DNA of 64,000 bases from Anaeramoeba flamelloides (Eukaryota; Metamonada; Anaeramoebidae). The DNA lies in NCBI GenBank assembly GCA_027625915.1, contig JANTQA010000021.1:620001-684000 (forward strand). The letters run 5' to 3'. The position numbers were made by a program, and so were the translations under genes. Each line of letters starts with the position of its first letter. Within the stretch, counting starts at the first letter, position 1. Below the pieces are notes generated by a model. That model was given only the letters and a program-made list of their open reading frames with translations, had not been told where the DNA came from and did no database searches. This document shows, in pieces, positions 38,523-47,357 of this stretch.

Positions 38523-38945
38523 TAAACAAAATATTAACAATAGATGTATTCACCCAAACTTTTATTCTCAAAACCAACAAAAAAGCATGTTAAAAGAGCA
38601 ATTCGGGACCTTTGTTCGCAATCACAAAATATTTTAAGTAAGGGCTTAACTATGATGATAATGAAAATTTCTGAGATGGTATATTCTTATAAATTATGGT
38701 TTGAAGATAAAAACGGGAAAACTATTCATATTAAACAAAAATTGCCAATATTAACTCAAGATAATTGTTTAAATTATTATAATGATATAATCAAAACCAT
38801 GAAACTGCCATCAACGACCCGATGCTATGAATTATTTAGCCTTTATTCTGGAGCATTACCAATTGAAATGGTAAACAAACATAATCATGGAATCGTTCAA
38901 CAAATTTCAAAATTGAATTTAAAAAAGAAAACAATAAAAAATTAA
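24257..38945 (+). CDS. HPS1: HPS1-like BLOC-3 subunit, four exons across 14.7 kb
   Basis: HPS1 pairs with HPS4 to form BLOC-3, a guanine-nucleotide exchange factor for Rab32/Rab38 on lysosome-related organelles; the family is related to Mon1-Ccz1. Exons: 24257-24546 (residues 1-97), 29017-29544 (97-273), 32589-33243 (273-491), 38544-38945 (492-624). Phases 2, 2 and 0 join cleanly to 624 residues (human about 700). Exon 1 is longin domain 1, matching human HPS1 in order (FIVLNKGTGHTIFYKG; FLQRQLILLKQIFFFRLG). Exon 2 gives the linker helix and FIIRKDKIICSVRR..LNSVDVSM, the LxPxDL-type second longin start, then an Asn/Glu/Lys tail. Exon 3 has an acidic poly-Asp insert, CLCYTHQISKSTYLFL, and FPGLVHFIFVNR (human FPGLVHFIYVDR). 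Exon 4 has YSYKLWFEDKNG and RCYELFSLYSGALP (human RCYELLALHLSVIP). The donor of intron 1 (GTTTGT) is the least certain junction. Confidence 0.85.
25747..25979 (+). mobile_element. Palindromic TIR element N1
   Basis: A left arm TACAATCCCTAAAACTGGTG continuing through GATTAGTTTGCATTAGATGT to CGAAATGTTATTTTG is mirrored by the right arm CAAAATAACATTTCG through TACATCTAATACAAGCTAATC to TTTTAGGGATTGTA. Arms are about 60 bases, total about 230, with TA at both edges. It lies within HPS1 intron 1; a half copy lies near 420-540. Confidence 0.75.
26317..26906 (+). mobile_element. TIR element family C, copy C2
   Basis: Left end TAAGCTATTTCCAATAAAGT, right end CTTTTTTGGAAATACCTTA; 590 bases. It is collinear with C1 and C3. 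It lies inside HPS1 intron 1 in the same orientation as the gene. Confidence 0.75.
29545..32588 (+). other. HPS1 intron 2 (about 3.0 kb)
   Basis: Starts GTAAATATTT directly after AT of a split Ile codon and ends TTTTTATATAG before C, restoring ATC. The donor makes an artificial ATG-TAA ending in the unspliced frame. It contains a family I palindrome (31355-31560); otherwise AT-rich DNA with T runs. Frames at 30157-30508 are Phe/Lys-rich noise. Confidence 0.75.
31355..31560 (+). repeat. Palindromic element family I copy in HPS1 intron 2
   Basis: Begins TTTCGTAGAGTGCCATCAAG, continues with CCGTTAGATTTT, facing arms AAAGAAAATTTTTGAAATTT, then CCTAATGGCG, TTCAAAAGAATAGAG and CAATTCTTTTAAATT. The same GTAGAGTGCC and AATTCTTTT modules occur at 4868 and 60540. 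Confidence 0.5.
33711..33990 (-). pseudogene. Interrupted antisense coding segment inside HPS1 intron 3
   Basis: On the minus strand a protein-like reading (IEQLENEKAR, then EETNLEIIYQ, then LISNELDVGIKKDHYWIDAW, then a Lys run, then IPTKYPDELRLYLENE, ending at TAA near 33711) is spread over two frames with a few interruptions. Residue mix and codon choice resemble real genes here more than the surrounding intron. I do not recognise the family. It may be a decayed host gene copy carried into the intron, or the remnant of an unknown element. No intact product is expected. Confidence 0.35.
34135..34731 (+). mobile_element. TIR element family C, copy C3
   Basis: Left end CTATTTCCAAAAAAGAGGGG, right end CTACTTTTTTGGAAATACCT; 597 bases. 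It is collinear with C1 and C2 and lies in HPS1 intron 3, in gene orientation. Element D2 follows 40 bases later. Confidence 0.75.
34775..35347 (+). repeat. Dispersed repeat family D, copy D2
   Basis: Aligns end to end with D1 (22587-23178), including AAACACATCATACTTTACTG, CATCACATAGAAAATTTGTT and TTGGCCAATAGTTCGAGT. About 130 bases further on (35475-35510), TTTTATGTCTAGATTTTAAA is the reverse complement of the sequence next to D1. Confidence 0.65.
36060..37230 (-). other. Less AT-rich block in HPS1 intron 3 with minus-strand frames
   Basis: Base composition is visibly richer in G and C than the rest of the intron. Minus-strand open frames at 37227-36913, 36857-36600 and 36424-36221 follow one another, but none starts with a convincing ATG and splice context, and no domain is recognised. 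The first contains NLINPKRSPRSRIYDIAK. At 36130-36225 the word ATGATATTG and its complement recur several times. This may be a decayed insertion of unknown kind. Confidence 0.3.
37800..37905 (+). repeat. Dispersed repeat family A, copy A2
   Basis: Reads CCACAATACCCTTTTTTGGT, TTCAAGCCACTG, GGGGCAAATCC and ACGGTAAATGACTAGAC, following A1 at the window start. It lies in HPS1 intron 3. A weaker relative may lie near 53975-54062. Confidence 0.5.
38140..38522. repeat. Three (TA)n microsatellites before the last HPS1 exon
   Basis: Alternating TA tracts at about 38143-38174, 38330-38365 and 38482-38522 (with CT and ATCT repeats in front of the last). The third ends about 20 bases before the intron 3 acceptor. 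Confidence 0.85.
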
Positions 38946-39113
38946 AATTATTTTTAATTAAGCGGTAGGTTAGCTTTAAACGGATTCTGAATATAAATAG
39001 CAAATATAATTCTTTTATATTGATTAAAGTGTTTACGATCTTATATCCAAAGAATAAAAATAATTTTTATTTTTACAAAAAAGTCATTTTTTTGTTTTAT
39101 ATTTTCTGTTCTC

Positions 39114-39291
39114 TTCTAAAACCCACTAACCACAAAGTAGTAATTAAGAGTAGTATTTATTTATGTGTAAATTGTTGGGTTTTACTGGGTTATTGGTACA
39201 AATGTACTAAGAAATAGGTTAAATAAAAAACTAATTGTATGGGTTTCTCACTGGATACATTTCTTAGGGCTTTTTTAGTGGGGTTTTAGAG
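39114..39291 (+). mobile_element. Small TIR element family P
   Basis: Left end TTCTAAAACCCACTAACC and right end TTAGTGGGGTTTTAGAGTA are inverted copies. The interior TAATTAAGAGTAGTATTTAT recurs near 42076-42105, probably a second, decayed copy. Length is about 180 bases. It lies just downstream of HPS1. Confidence 0.45.
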
Positions 39292-39494
39292 TAGAAAAAA
39301 ATAAAAAAAAACACCAATAATAATTTTTTACAAAAATAATTTATGAAAATCTTTGTATAAAAGATATTAAGAGCCTTGGACAAAATAAAGTACTCTTTGT
39401 AATGTTTCTGAAGAATTCATTTTGAACTTACACCCATAAATTAGATTTAATTTCAAAATAATTTTTTAATCAATTTTTTGTAATTTAATTAGTA

Positions 39495-39954
39495 ACTGTT
39501 GAGAGAAAAATGTTGGACAGAGAAAAATAGTTGAACAGCAATTTTAGTTGGGAACATTACTGAAAATGGTTTTTAATTTCAATCGTTTGTGAAATAACTA
39601 AAGAAAATGACAATAATCTACTTATTAGAATAAGGACTAATGTAATTCTACTATTTCGAAACCTTATCTCTTATAATCTAAAGTAAGTTTAAAAATTACC
39701 ATTTTCAGAATTAATAGCAAACTTTACTAAAACTTGGATTTTTGTTAAAATAGCATGATCTACTTTAGTTGTCAACCATTCAAATTAGTATTCTACACAC
39801 ACCACAGATTAATGAACTTGTAACACCTTTAAACCTGTATTTATCAAAAATTCATCTAGTTATCAATAGGATTTGATTATCAATTTTACTAATGTTCCCA
39901 ATTAAAAATGGTGTCCAACCATTTTTCTGTGTCCAACATTTTTCTCTCAACAGT
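39495..39954 (+). mobile_element. TIR element family J (~460 bp)
   Basis: Left end ACTGTTGAGAGAAAAATGTT then GGACAGAGAAAAATAGTTG, then AGTTGGGAACATTA; right end TAATGTTCCCAATTAAAA, then CCAACCATTTTTCTG, then AACATTTTTCTCTCAACAGT. Arms pair for about 65 bases. The inner part of the arm (GTTGGGAACATT) resembles the ends of family K, so J and K may be relatives. It lies in the gap between HPS1 and the LRR-U-box gene. Confidence 0.75.
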
Positions 39955-40505
39955 AATATCATTTTATAAATAATTGGTAATAGTTTTTTTTAAAATTATT
40001 TATTTATTAAAAGAGAGGGAATGTAAAAAAATATTTTCATAATCAAAAAGAAGAAAATTATCCATCTCTATTTCTTTGTAATTTTATTTGTAAAGAAATA
40101 GGATATTGTAGTGAATATCCCCGACCCCACACCCCCTTTATTATTTGAATGTCACTATATTTTTTGTTCAAAAAAAAAGAAATACGATTTTATTTTTCTC
40201 AAATTTATTGAAAAAAAACATACTTCAAAAAAACAAAAATCAATTTCTAATGGAGGAATTGAAAATTTTTTAACAAAAAATCCTTTTAAAAAAATTATAT
40301 TAAATTTTGATCAAAGGATAGTTTTTGAAATATAAAACAAAATGGAAAAGTGAGTTTTGTGTTTAGTTTTCTTATTCAAAAAAAGAATTAAACTTTTCAA
40401 AAAATTGGAAATAAAAAAAAAGAGTGGATGTTAAAATAAGAAACAAACCAAAACGATATTTTTAAACAAAATAAAAAAACAAAAAAAAAAAAAATAACTA
40501 TTAGC

Positions 40506-40513
40506 TTTTATTA
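40506..40513 (-). terminator. Poly(A)-type signal overlapping the LRR-U-box stop codon
   Basis: On the minus strand GAT-TAA is followed at once by TAAAAG, giving AATAAA that starts inside the stop codon, as at PSF1. Confidence 0.4.
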
Positions 40514-41344
40514 ATCAAGTTCAATTCCAAACATTGACAAGTTGTTAATAAACTCGATAATTTCTAATCTTAAAAGGGTATTTGAAACGATTTTTTTATT
40601 TTTCAAGGGTTGATTAGTTTTTGGGCTTGTAGCGTGCTTCTCAAACCACCATTCGATTTGCTCTCTTTCATAACTGATCCCATCACAAGTTGTCACTGGA
40701 TCAATCATAATTTCAAGAGAAACGGGACAAAGGAATTTGCTTGGAAGGTTTGAGTGATCCAAAAGGTCGAAGGCTTTTTCTAAAAGCCCTTCCCATTCGT
40801 CGATATTTTTTTTTTCTTCTTTAAAGATAAACAGCAATTTAGGCTCTCTGTTTTTGGAAAGCTTTTTTTTCTTGGACTTTTCGATCTTTTGGAACGGTTG
40901 GTTGTTTAAAAACTTGCAAATGTGCTCTTTATTGTTTAAATCCAAACCTTCCATACGTTTAATTGGGTTACCTTGGAAGGACACTTGCTCGATCTTTGTC
41001 AAGTCTTTAAACTTTGTAGGTATTAATGTAATGAAGTTATTGCTAAGATCAATTGTTTGGAGCCATGTCATTTTAAACAAACAAGATGGGATCCGATCGA
41101 AATTATTATTTTTCAGCGAGAGTGCTTTCAGCTCTGTTAATTTCGAGAGAGCAGAAGGTAATTTCGTTAGGCCATTCCCATCAAGATTTAAACTTGTGAT
41201 TTCTTTATGAGAACAAATAAGCTTAAAGATCACCTCTTGTCCTTTGTCATTAAACTTTCCCACGTCACCACTCAAATCAAGTTCTCCTTGTTTGTTAACG
41301 TTTGTGATCTTATTTTGGATCTTTTTTAATTCTTTGTTTCCCAT
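40511..41344 (-). CDS. Leucine-rich-repeat protein with C-terminal U-box (probable E3 ubiquitin ligase)
   Basis: U-box proteins are E3 ubiquitin ligases that bind E2 enzymes; here leucine-rich repeats probably choose the substrate. One exon, 277 residues. Residues 1-48 are a Lys-rich start (MGNKE, a possible N-myristoyl Gly). About four LRRs span 49-131: LNLDGNGLTKLP, LSLKNNNFDRIP, IDLSNNFITLIP, VSFQGNPIKRME. A Lys-rich linker (150-180) and a short helix lead to a U-box at 203-268 with the family core: FLCPVSLEIMIDPV, CDGISYEREQIEWWF, TSPKTNQPL and VSNTLLRLEI. As expected for a U-box, metal-binding Cys/His pairs of RING domains are not conserved. It is convergent with HPS1 and shares its strand with the RND gene 6 kb upstream. 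LRR-U-box is an unusual pairing; LRR-RING (LRSAM1-like) is the known analogue. Confidence 0.9.
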   Translation of the reverse strand: MGNKELKKIQNKITNVNKQGELDLSGDVGKFNDKGQEVIFKLICSHKEITSLNLDGNGLTKLPSALSKLTELKALSLKNNNFDRIPSCLFKMTWLQTIDLSNNFITLIPTKFKDLTKIEQVSFQGNPIKRMEGLDLNNKEHICKFLNNQPFQKIEKSKKKKLSKNREPKLLFIFKEEKKNIDEWEGLLEKAFDLLDHSNLPSKFLCPVSLEIMIDPVTTCDGISYEREQIEWWFEKHATSPKTNQPLKNKKIVSNTLLRLEIIEFINNLSMFGIELD

Positions 41345-42461
41345 TGATTATTGCTTTTGAAAAATTGCGTTGAAAGAAATTTTGAAAAAGAAATGAGAAA
41401 TAATTTGTCTTGTTCTTCTTTATTGGAAAGAGTTTGAAATTTTTTTTCAATTTTATGGGATGAAAATATGAAGAAGAAAATGAAAGTTTATATTTAATTT
41501 TTCTTTTTGAGTTCCTCTAACTTATCGTTCATTAAAAAAAAAGTTATTTGTTTAGAGTGTTTCAATAATCATTTCCGAAATTAATGAAATTCAAGAAAAA
41601 AGATTATTTTTTAAAAATCTAAATGTTTCTTTAGTTATTGATAAACCCTTTGAAGACTTTTTACTCGAAATTTTTTTCAAAGTTTGGATTGAAACGAACC
41701 CAAAAACTATTAAAGTATTTGACAATGTAATATTTTATGTCTTATTTTTGGTCTAGTCTCTTTATTCTTGAAAACTTGAAATATAAATGTAATCTGTTAT
41801 TTGAAGAAGTTTATCAAAATGAAAAAAAAAAAACAAAAGAAGATCACAAATAAGAAGATATTCTTGTAATCTATTTTGATCTATTGAAGAGAGGTCACTT
41901 TTTATAAAGAATTCTTTAGAGATATTACAAATACTACACTTTCATCTTATATTGGTTCAGGTGATGTGATCCTTTATCCAAAAGTTAAAATATTTATTAT
42001 TTTTAGGATAATTTGTAAGTTTTTTTTTCTTATTTTTTTGTTCATCCTTCAAAAATATCCAATTTTCAACAGAGCACTAATTAAGAGTAGTATTGATTTA
42101 TGTTGAAATTATTAAATATTATTACAGTATTTTGACTTATTAACTAATACTTTTATCAGTCATATAAGGCACAAAAAAAGATTGTCATAACAAGACACAA
42201 TCTCATTTTTAAACTCATAAATAATTCCAAAAATTAAACAATTTTTGCCTTAGCTTAAAGAGTTTTACTATAAAATAAATTTTGGTTTGTAAAAAAGTAT
42301 TTATACACAAAGTTACAATTATAAAAATACCAATCACCGACTTGTTTGAAAAACTAATATTATTACTCTCTTCTTTAAAATACCTATTTCTAAGGATTTG
42401 CTCGTGTAGTTTTAAGTTGAATAAAATAATAAAATTCAAAAAAGTATTAAAAAACATGTTT

Positions 42462-42725
42462 TTTTATAAGCTAAATTTCAAAAATAGTGCCAGATTTTTC
42501 ATTAGAAAAAAATTTATTTAATAGTTTTTTTTTTTTTTGAATTATAACGTATTTTATTAAAAAGTTTATGGATAATAATCAATATAGATTACTAAATAAC
42601 AATATAGTGCAATCATTTTATTTTTGGAAATACAAATGTGAAAAAGAAAAAAATAATAATAAAAAAGTTTGCCCAAATTTTGAAATTTGGCGAATTCTTA
42701 TTTTCCAATTAATAAATGAAAATGT
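42462..42725 (+). repeat. Dispersed repeat family F, copy F1
   Basis: Matches 57229-57485: TATAAGCTAAATTTCAAAAA, CAGATTTTTCAT, ATTATAACGTATTTTAT, AATCAATATAGATTA, AGTGCAATCATTTTATTTTT, and AATAATAATAAAAAAGTTTG. The frame at 42568-42753 lies wholly inside and is disrupted in F2, so it is not a gene. Confidence 0.65.
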
Positions 42726-42904
42726 TTATTTCAATTTCCATATTGAATATTAATTATTACTGTTACAATCAAATTATCAGAGTGAAAATTTTGTCTTAGA
42801 TTTATCTAAGGACGTTTAATTTATTGTTTCAAAATATCATTTCTAAAAGATGTTGTAAATATCTTTTAGAATTTTCAACTTATAGGGTAGAAAAATAAAC
42901 TATA

Positions 42905-43440
42905 TTCCAAAAATTTCGACACAATTTAAAAAGTTTAAAGAATAACAATACCAGACTTTAAATTCAATTTGGAAAGAATTTGGATTTTACAAACTATTTT
43001 CATTTTTTGTCTTTTTTGTTTTATTTTCATTACCTTATTTCCAGTTTCGTAATCTGTTTCGTTTGATCTGAGAATTTTTTTTTCAATGGTTGAAGGAAGG
43101 TTAGTGTCGAGTTTTTGTAATAGGAAAATCGCATACAATTTGTAGATGGTATCTTATCATTTGATCGATCAACATTTGTTGGTGAAATTTTAACAAATTA
43201 AATAATCCAATTTTTGTTCTGATAGTTTCATTATTTTGGACACAGATGTTTTAATTTTTTAGTTTTATATTTTTTTTTTTTTTGATTTAAAATGATTACA
43301 TATTAAAACACTAATATTGGGTTATTGAAATGAAGTTTCATATTAAGTTTGAAAAAATAAAATAAATTGAGTTTCTTTTTGCTTATTTTTGATTTTGGGT
43401 ATGTCCAAATTTTTAGAATGGTGTTTATTTTGGAAAGTGA
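42905..43440 (+). repeat. Dispersed repeat family E, copy E2
   Basis: Collinear with E3 (44787-45310): TTTAAATTCAATTT, ATTTGGATTTTACAAACTAT, TTTTTTGTCTTTTTTGTTTT, GATGGTATCTTATCATTTGA, TCGATCAACA, and AAATTGAGTTTCTTTTTGCT. About 535 bases. Confidence 0.65.
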
Positions 43441-44304
43441 ACTTAAAATTTTCATTTTTTCCATTAGGAAATAATAGAAAAAAGTAATTGATTCAAATCT
43501 TTGGATAAAAGATCTTATTCATCTTAATCAATATAAGATAATTGGATGGTATTTGTCATATATCTGAAGAATTCAATATAGATGGAACTCTATTTAATGG
43601 AAGTTAGTAAAAATATTTAATAACAACCAACTTTTTTATAAAGAACTAATCTCTTTTAATTTTTTTACCTAAATTTAATAGAGATTGAAAATTTTTTTTA
43701 ACAATTACTTAGATTTAAAAGGTCATGTTTATTTTCAATATTAAACATATTTCGAGATAAGGAATCCTTATTTAGAAATTGGTCATAAAAAATATTATAA
43801 TATAGACAAGTATCTAAAGTGAATAAGGTATTTGTCAAATCCAAAAAACTGAAACAATATGATTATCACTTTATATTTTCGTTTGAAAATTTATCTTATT
43901 CTTTGGGTAGAATCTCTATATTTAAGCATACTTCCGATGAAAAAAGTTTAAGAGTTAACTTAAAATTTCAATACATTTTTTTTAGTTTGGATGGGTATCA
44001 AATAAAACTTTTTGAACTGTCAAAAAAGGAAAACTCTCAACCTACCTTCTAAAATATCAATTGATAAGTTTAATCGATTTAACCTTCATTTCAAGATCTA
44101 TTGTTTAAACTATATATATATATATATATATATTTACTTTTATAATAACTCTGGGGATATTTTCTGAGGGTACGATTTACTTCACATGTTTTCAATTTTT
44201 TATTTTTAAAAAAATGGAATAAAATAACAAAACTAACTTTTAAAATCTTTTTTCCCAATTTAATTTTGAATTTTTTTTGGTTTTTCTGCTATTTATTGAT
44301 GAAA

Positions 44305-46060
44305 CAGGGGGAAAAGTTCAAATCTGTTTTTAATTGGGGAACCTTTATAGAACATTAAAAGGAAAAATAAGATCAATTAATAGAATAAAATAATTCCCCC
44401 AAAGAATATGCCATCAGTTATTTTCAATCGAATAAGCAAAAGCACTTTAAATATCCTTTTATATACAAATCCAATAAGTGTTTTTCTAGATCAACCAAAA
44501 TATTCTATTTTTTAAACAAGTTATTTTTAATGATTAATTAATCAAAGAAATACTCTATCAAAAAAGAGTAATTAAGGGATTAGCTACACCATAAGATATC
44601 ATAAAAATTTGAGAGGGGTGAGATAAGATTATTTTATTTTAGTGGCGTATGATCGTAGATTCTCTAAAAATTTTTTTAAAAAAATTATTAGTTATTTTTG
44701 TTTTATTGATGTTCAACAATAAAAAAAAAAGAGAATTTATTGATAAAATCGTTTTGATTTTTTTTTTTATTATTTAAATCCTTAATTCCAAAATTTTGGG
44801 CACAGTTTAAACAGTAGAAAGAATATCTATATCATACTTTAAATTAAATTTAGAAATTATTTGATTTTACAAACTATTTCATTTTTTTGTCTTTTTTGTT
44901 TTTGTTTTCATTTCCTTTTTTTCCATTTACAAAATATGCTTCTTAAATTCTGGAATTTTTTGTTCGATCGTTTGATAGAATGTTACTGTTGAGTTTCTTA
45001 AATTGAAAAATCCATATAAAATTGGTCCATGGTATCTTATCATTTGATCGATCAACAATTATTGGAGTAATTTTACAAATTTACCAATAAATTTATTGTT
45101 CCACTCGTTTCGTTATTTTCGAAAGACTGATTTTGATTTTGAGTTTTATTTTTTTTTCTTTTATTTCGATGTGAACGAGTATTAATAAAAACATTAATAA
45201 TATCTTAGTTAAATGTGATTTCATATTATGTATGGAAAAATTTAATAAATTGAGTTTCTGCTTACCTATTTTTGATTTCGGATTTATCCAAGCTTTTGGA
45301 ATATATAATAAGTTTTTTTTTTTTTGTGAGAAGATAATTTTAGATTCTTAGAATTATAAAATTTATAACAATTTTTCCTTTTAAAATTTGATAACATATA
45401 ATCAGATTCACTTCTCCAATTCCACAAAATCCAACTATTAAAATTCCCTAACAAGAAATGTTTTGGATAATTATTATTTTTTGGAATCCTTCTAGATATT
45501 TAAGCCACATTCATGTTTCCTTTTGTGTTTCTTTCAGTTGTAATGTTTACGTTCTTTTTTAAAAAAATCAATTAATCCAAATGTCACTGAGAAAAAAATA
45601 TTTCTAAATTGTTTTTATTGTAATTATTAAAAAAAATTCAAAATGATGAAAAAAGAAAAATGAAAAAATTAAATGCCACAATGGAATGTTGAGATAAGGA
45701 CAAAAGATAAGTCATTCAACACTTGAAACACTATTTTAAGCAATTCAACTCAATATTCGATTGTGGCAATTTCTTTGAGACTTTTGAAAAAAAAATTTAA
45801 AAAATCTGATGAATGAAGTACTTTAAATAATAAAAATCAATGAGTTATAACAAAAGTAGAAAATTTTATTTTCCAATCCTTTCCAGAATTGTAAAAAAGT
45901 GAAACTTTTTCCTTTACCGTGGATACTCCCTTAAAAAACTGTTATTGTTTATCTACCACCCTTTTTTTCTTAAATCATATACTTTTTCTTTTATTGATTG
46001 ATCTTACTTTTTGGTTTCTTAAAAGTTCTCACAATTAAAAATTGTGTTGAGCTTTTTTCC
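44305..46060 (+). mobile_element. TIR element family K, long nested copy K2
   Basis: Left end GGGGAAAAGTTCAAATCTG then TTTTTAATTGGGGAACCTTT; right end AGTTCTCACAATTAAAAATT then GTGTTGAGCTTTTTTCC. Subterminal GGAAAAATAAGATCAA equals K1. The 1.75 kb between the ends contains the E3 repeat, so part of the length is a later insertion. GGGGTGAGATA occurs near both inner sides (44616 and 46082). No transposase frame is present. Confidence 0.5.
44787..45310 (+). repeat. Dispersed repeat family E, copy E3 (inside K2)
   Basis: Collinear with E2. It contains ATTTGATTTTACAAACTATT, GGTATCTTATCATTTGATCG and AATTGAGTTTCTGCTTACCT. It lies between the two ends of element K2. Confidence 0.6.
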
Positions 46061-46501
46061 TTTTTTCCTTTTTTTCAAGGGGGGTGAGATATATTATTAG
46101 ATGGAAAAAATATATTTTGATTCTCTTGTTTTTATTTTTATATTTTTACAAGATAACATTTAAAAGCCCCCCAAAAAATATCACAATATTATCTAGTCAT
46201 GAAATCTTAACGAATACAACTTTTTATGTGATATATAGATAAGCTTAACAAGAAAAAATTTTCTATTTTGCTTTTTAATAATAAACTTGATTACAGTCAA
46301 AGGGAACTGGTATTTTTTTCAAATATCAATATTTTTTTATAATTGAACTTTGAAGAACAAATAATAATTTAGAAGTAGGATAATACACATCAAAGGATAG
46401 TTGATATTCCCCTAAAATCAAACTTAAAAAACATTAGATTATCTTAAAAATAGAAAAACCGAAATTCTTATGTGCCCTATTGAGATTAACAACAAAACTC
46501 T

Positions 46502-46527
46502 TTTTGATCTACAATTGTAGATCAAAA
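46502..46527. other. 26-base perfect palindrome
   Basis: The half-site TTTTGATCTACAA is followed directly by its exact reverse complement with no loop. It could be a protein-binding site or an element core; no second copy was noticed. Confidence 0.5.
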
Positions 46528-47230
46528 TAAAATTTTCAATTGTTTATAATTATTATTTCTTTACATCATTTTTACTGTTTCTGTAACATTCAAATAACAA
46601 GTTTTTACCAAGTAAATATCGATCTTGCTATAAAAAAAAAATTACAAATAGATTACATAACAAAAAAAACCAAAAAAATAAAAAAAACAAAAATCTGAAA
46701 AAATATTTCAATTTTGAAAATTTCCAAAAAAAAATATTTTCTTCTAATATCTATCCAAACCCTTTAAAGAAGATGTAATTCACTCAATGAAATTGGGCAC
46801 ATTTGACTGGAAAATACTTGATAATAACCAACATTTGAAAACCAGAGTTTGTATAAACTATTTAACTAATAACAGCAATCGTTATGATAATACTTTTTTT
46901 TTTTTTTTATTTATTTTTATTGTTTTATTCTTCAACAATTGCACATGCCTTATGTTAAGATATTTAATTTATTAATTGCTAAAAAAAATTGTAAACAGAA
47001 AATTAAATGAGGAAAAAAAAAAAAATAATTATTTTTCTGATTTATTTTCTGAAATATGTATATTTATCTTACAACAATTCCGTTATTCTAAATAAATTTG
47101 TCTCTTGAAAAAAAAAAAAAAATAATACTTTATAAATAAAAATAAAATATTGGACTATTATATATAATCAATAATTTTAAAAATTATTTAAAAAAATAAG
47201 GTAAATATAAATTTGAATGTTTTATATTTT

Positions 47231-47236
47231 TTTATT
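47231..47236 (-). terminator. Poly(A)-type signal of the RND gene
   Basis: Minus-strand AATAAA starts eight bases after the stop codon at 47244-47246, so the 3' untranslated region would be very short. Confidence 0.35.
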
Positions 47237-47243
47237 CATTAGA

Positions 47244-47312
47244 TTAATTTGATCTTGTTGATGATGAGGAATCAGTGGAAGATTCAGATGTTTCTGATTT
47301 CTCAGAAGACTC

Positions 47313-47357
<45 letters not shown>

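Larger units (their letters stand above)
33244..38543 (+). other. HPS1 intron 3 (5.3 kb)
   Basis: Starts GTAAGTTATT after a complete AAA codon and ends TTAACAATAG before ATG; both sides are phase 0. The protein continues NRNNQK then MYSPKL, with the same spacing as human DRTTGQ then MVAPSL. It contains an interrupted antisense coding segment (33711-33990), elements C3 and D2, a less AT-rich block at 36.06-37.23 kb, a family A repeat and three (TA)n tracts close to the acceptor. Confidence 0.85.
41345..47243. other. 5.9 kb between the LRR-U-box and RND genes
   Basis: No convincing gene. Short frames at 42215-42753, 42935-43138 and 43819-44052 begin with TTG or GTG or lie in repeats. Contents: family F1 (42462-42725), E2 (42905-43440), a long nested element K2 (44305-46060) with E3 inside, a (TA)n tract near 44112, and a 26-base perfect palindrome at 46502-46527. 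Confidence 0.6.

Noticed and set aside
40111-40335. 74-codon frame between HPS1 and the LRR-U-box gene
   Set aside because: GTG start and no recognised motif; slightly Pro-rich beginning but then Lys/Phe runs. It could be a terminal exon of something, but nothing supports it.
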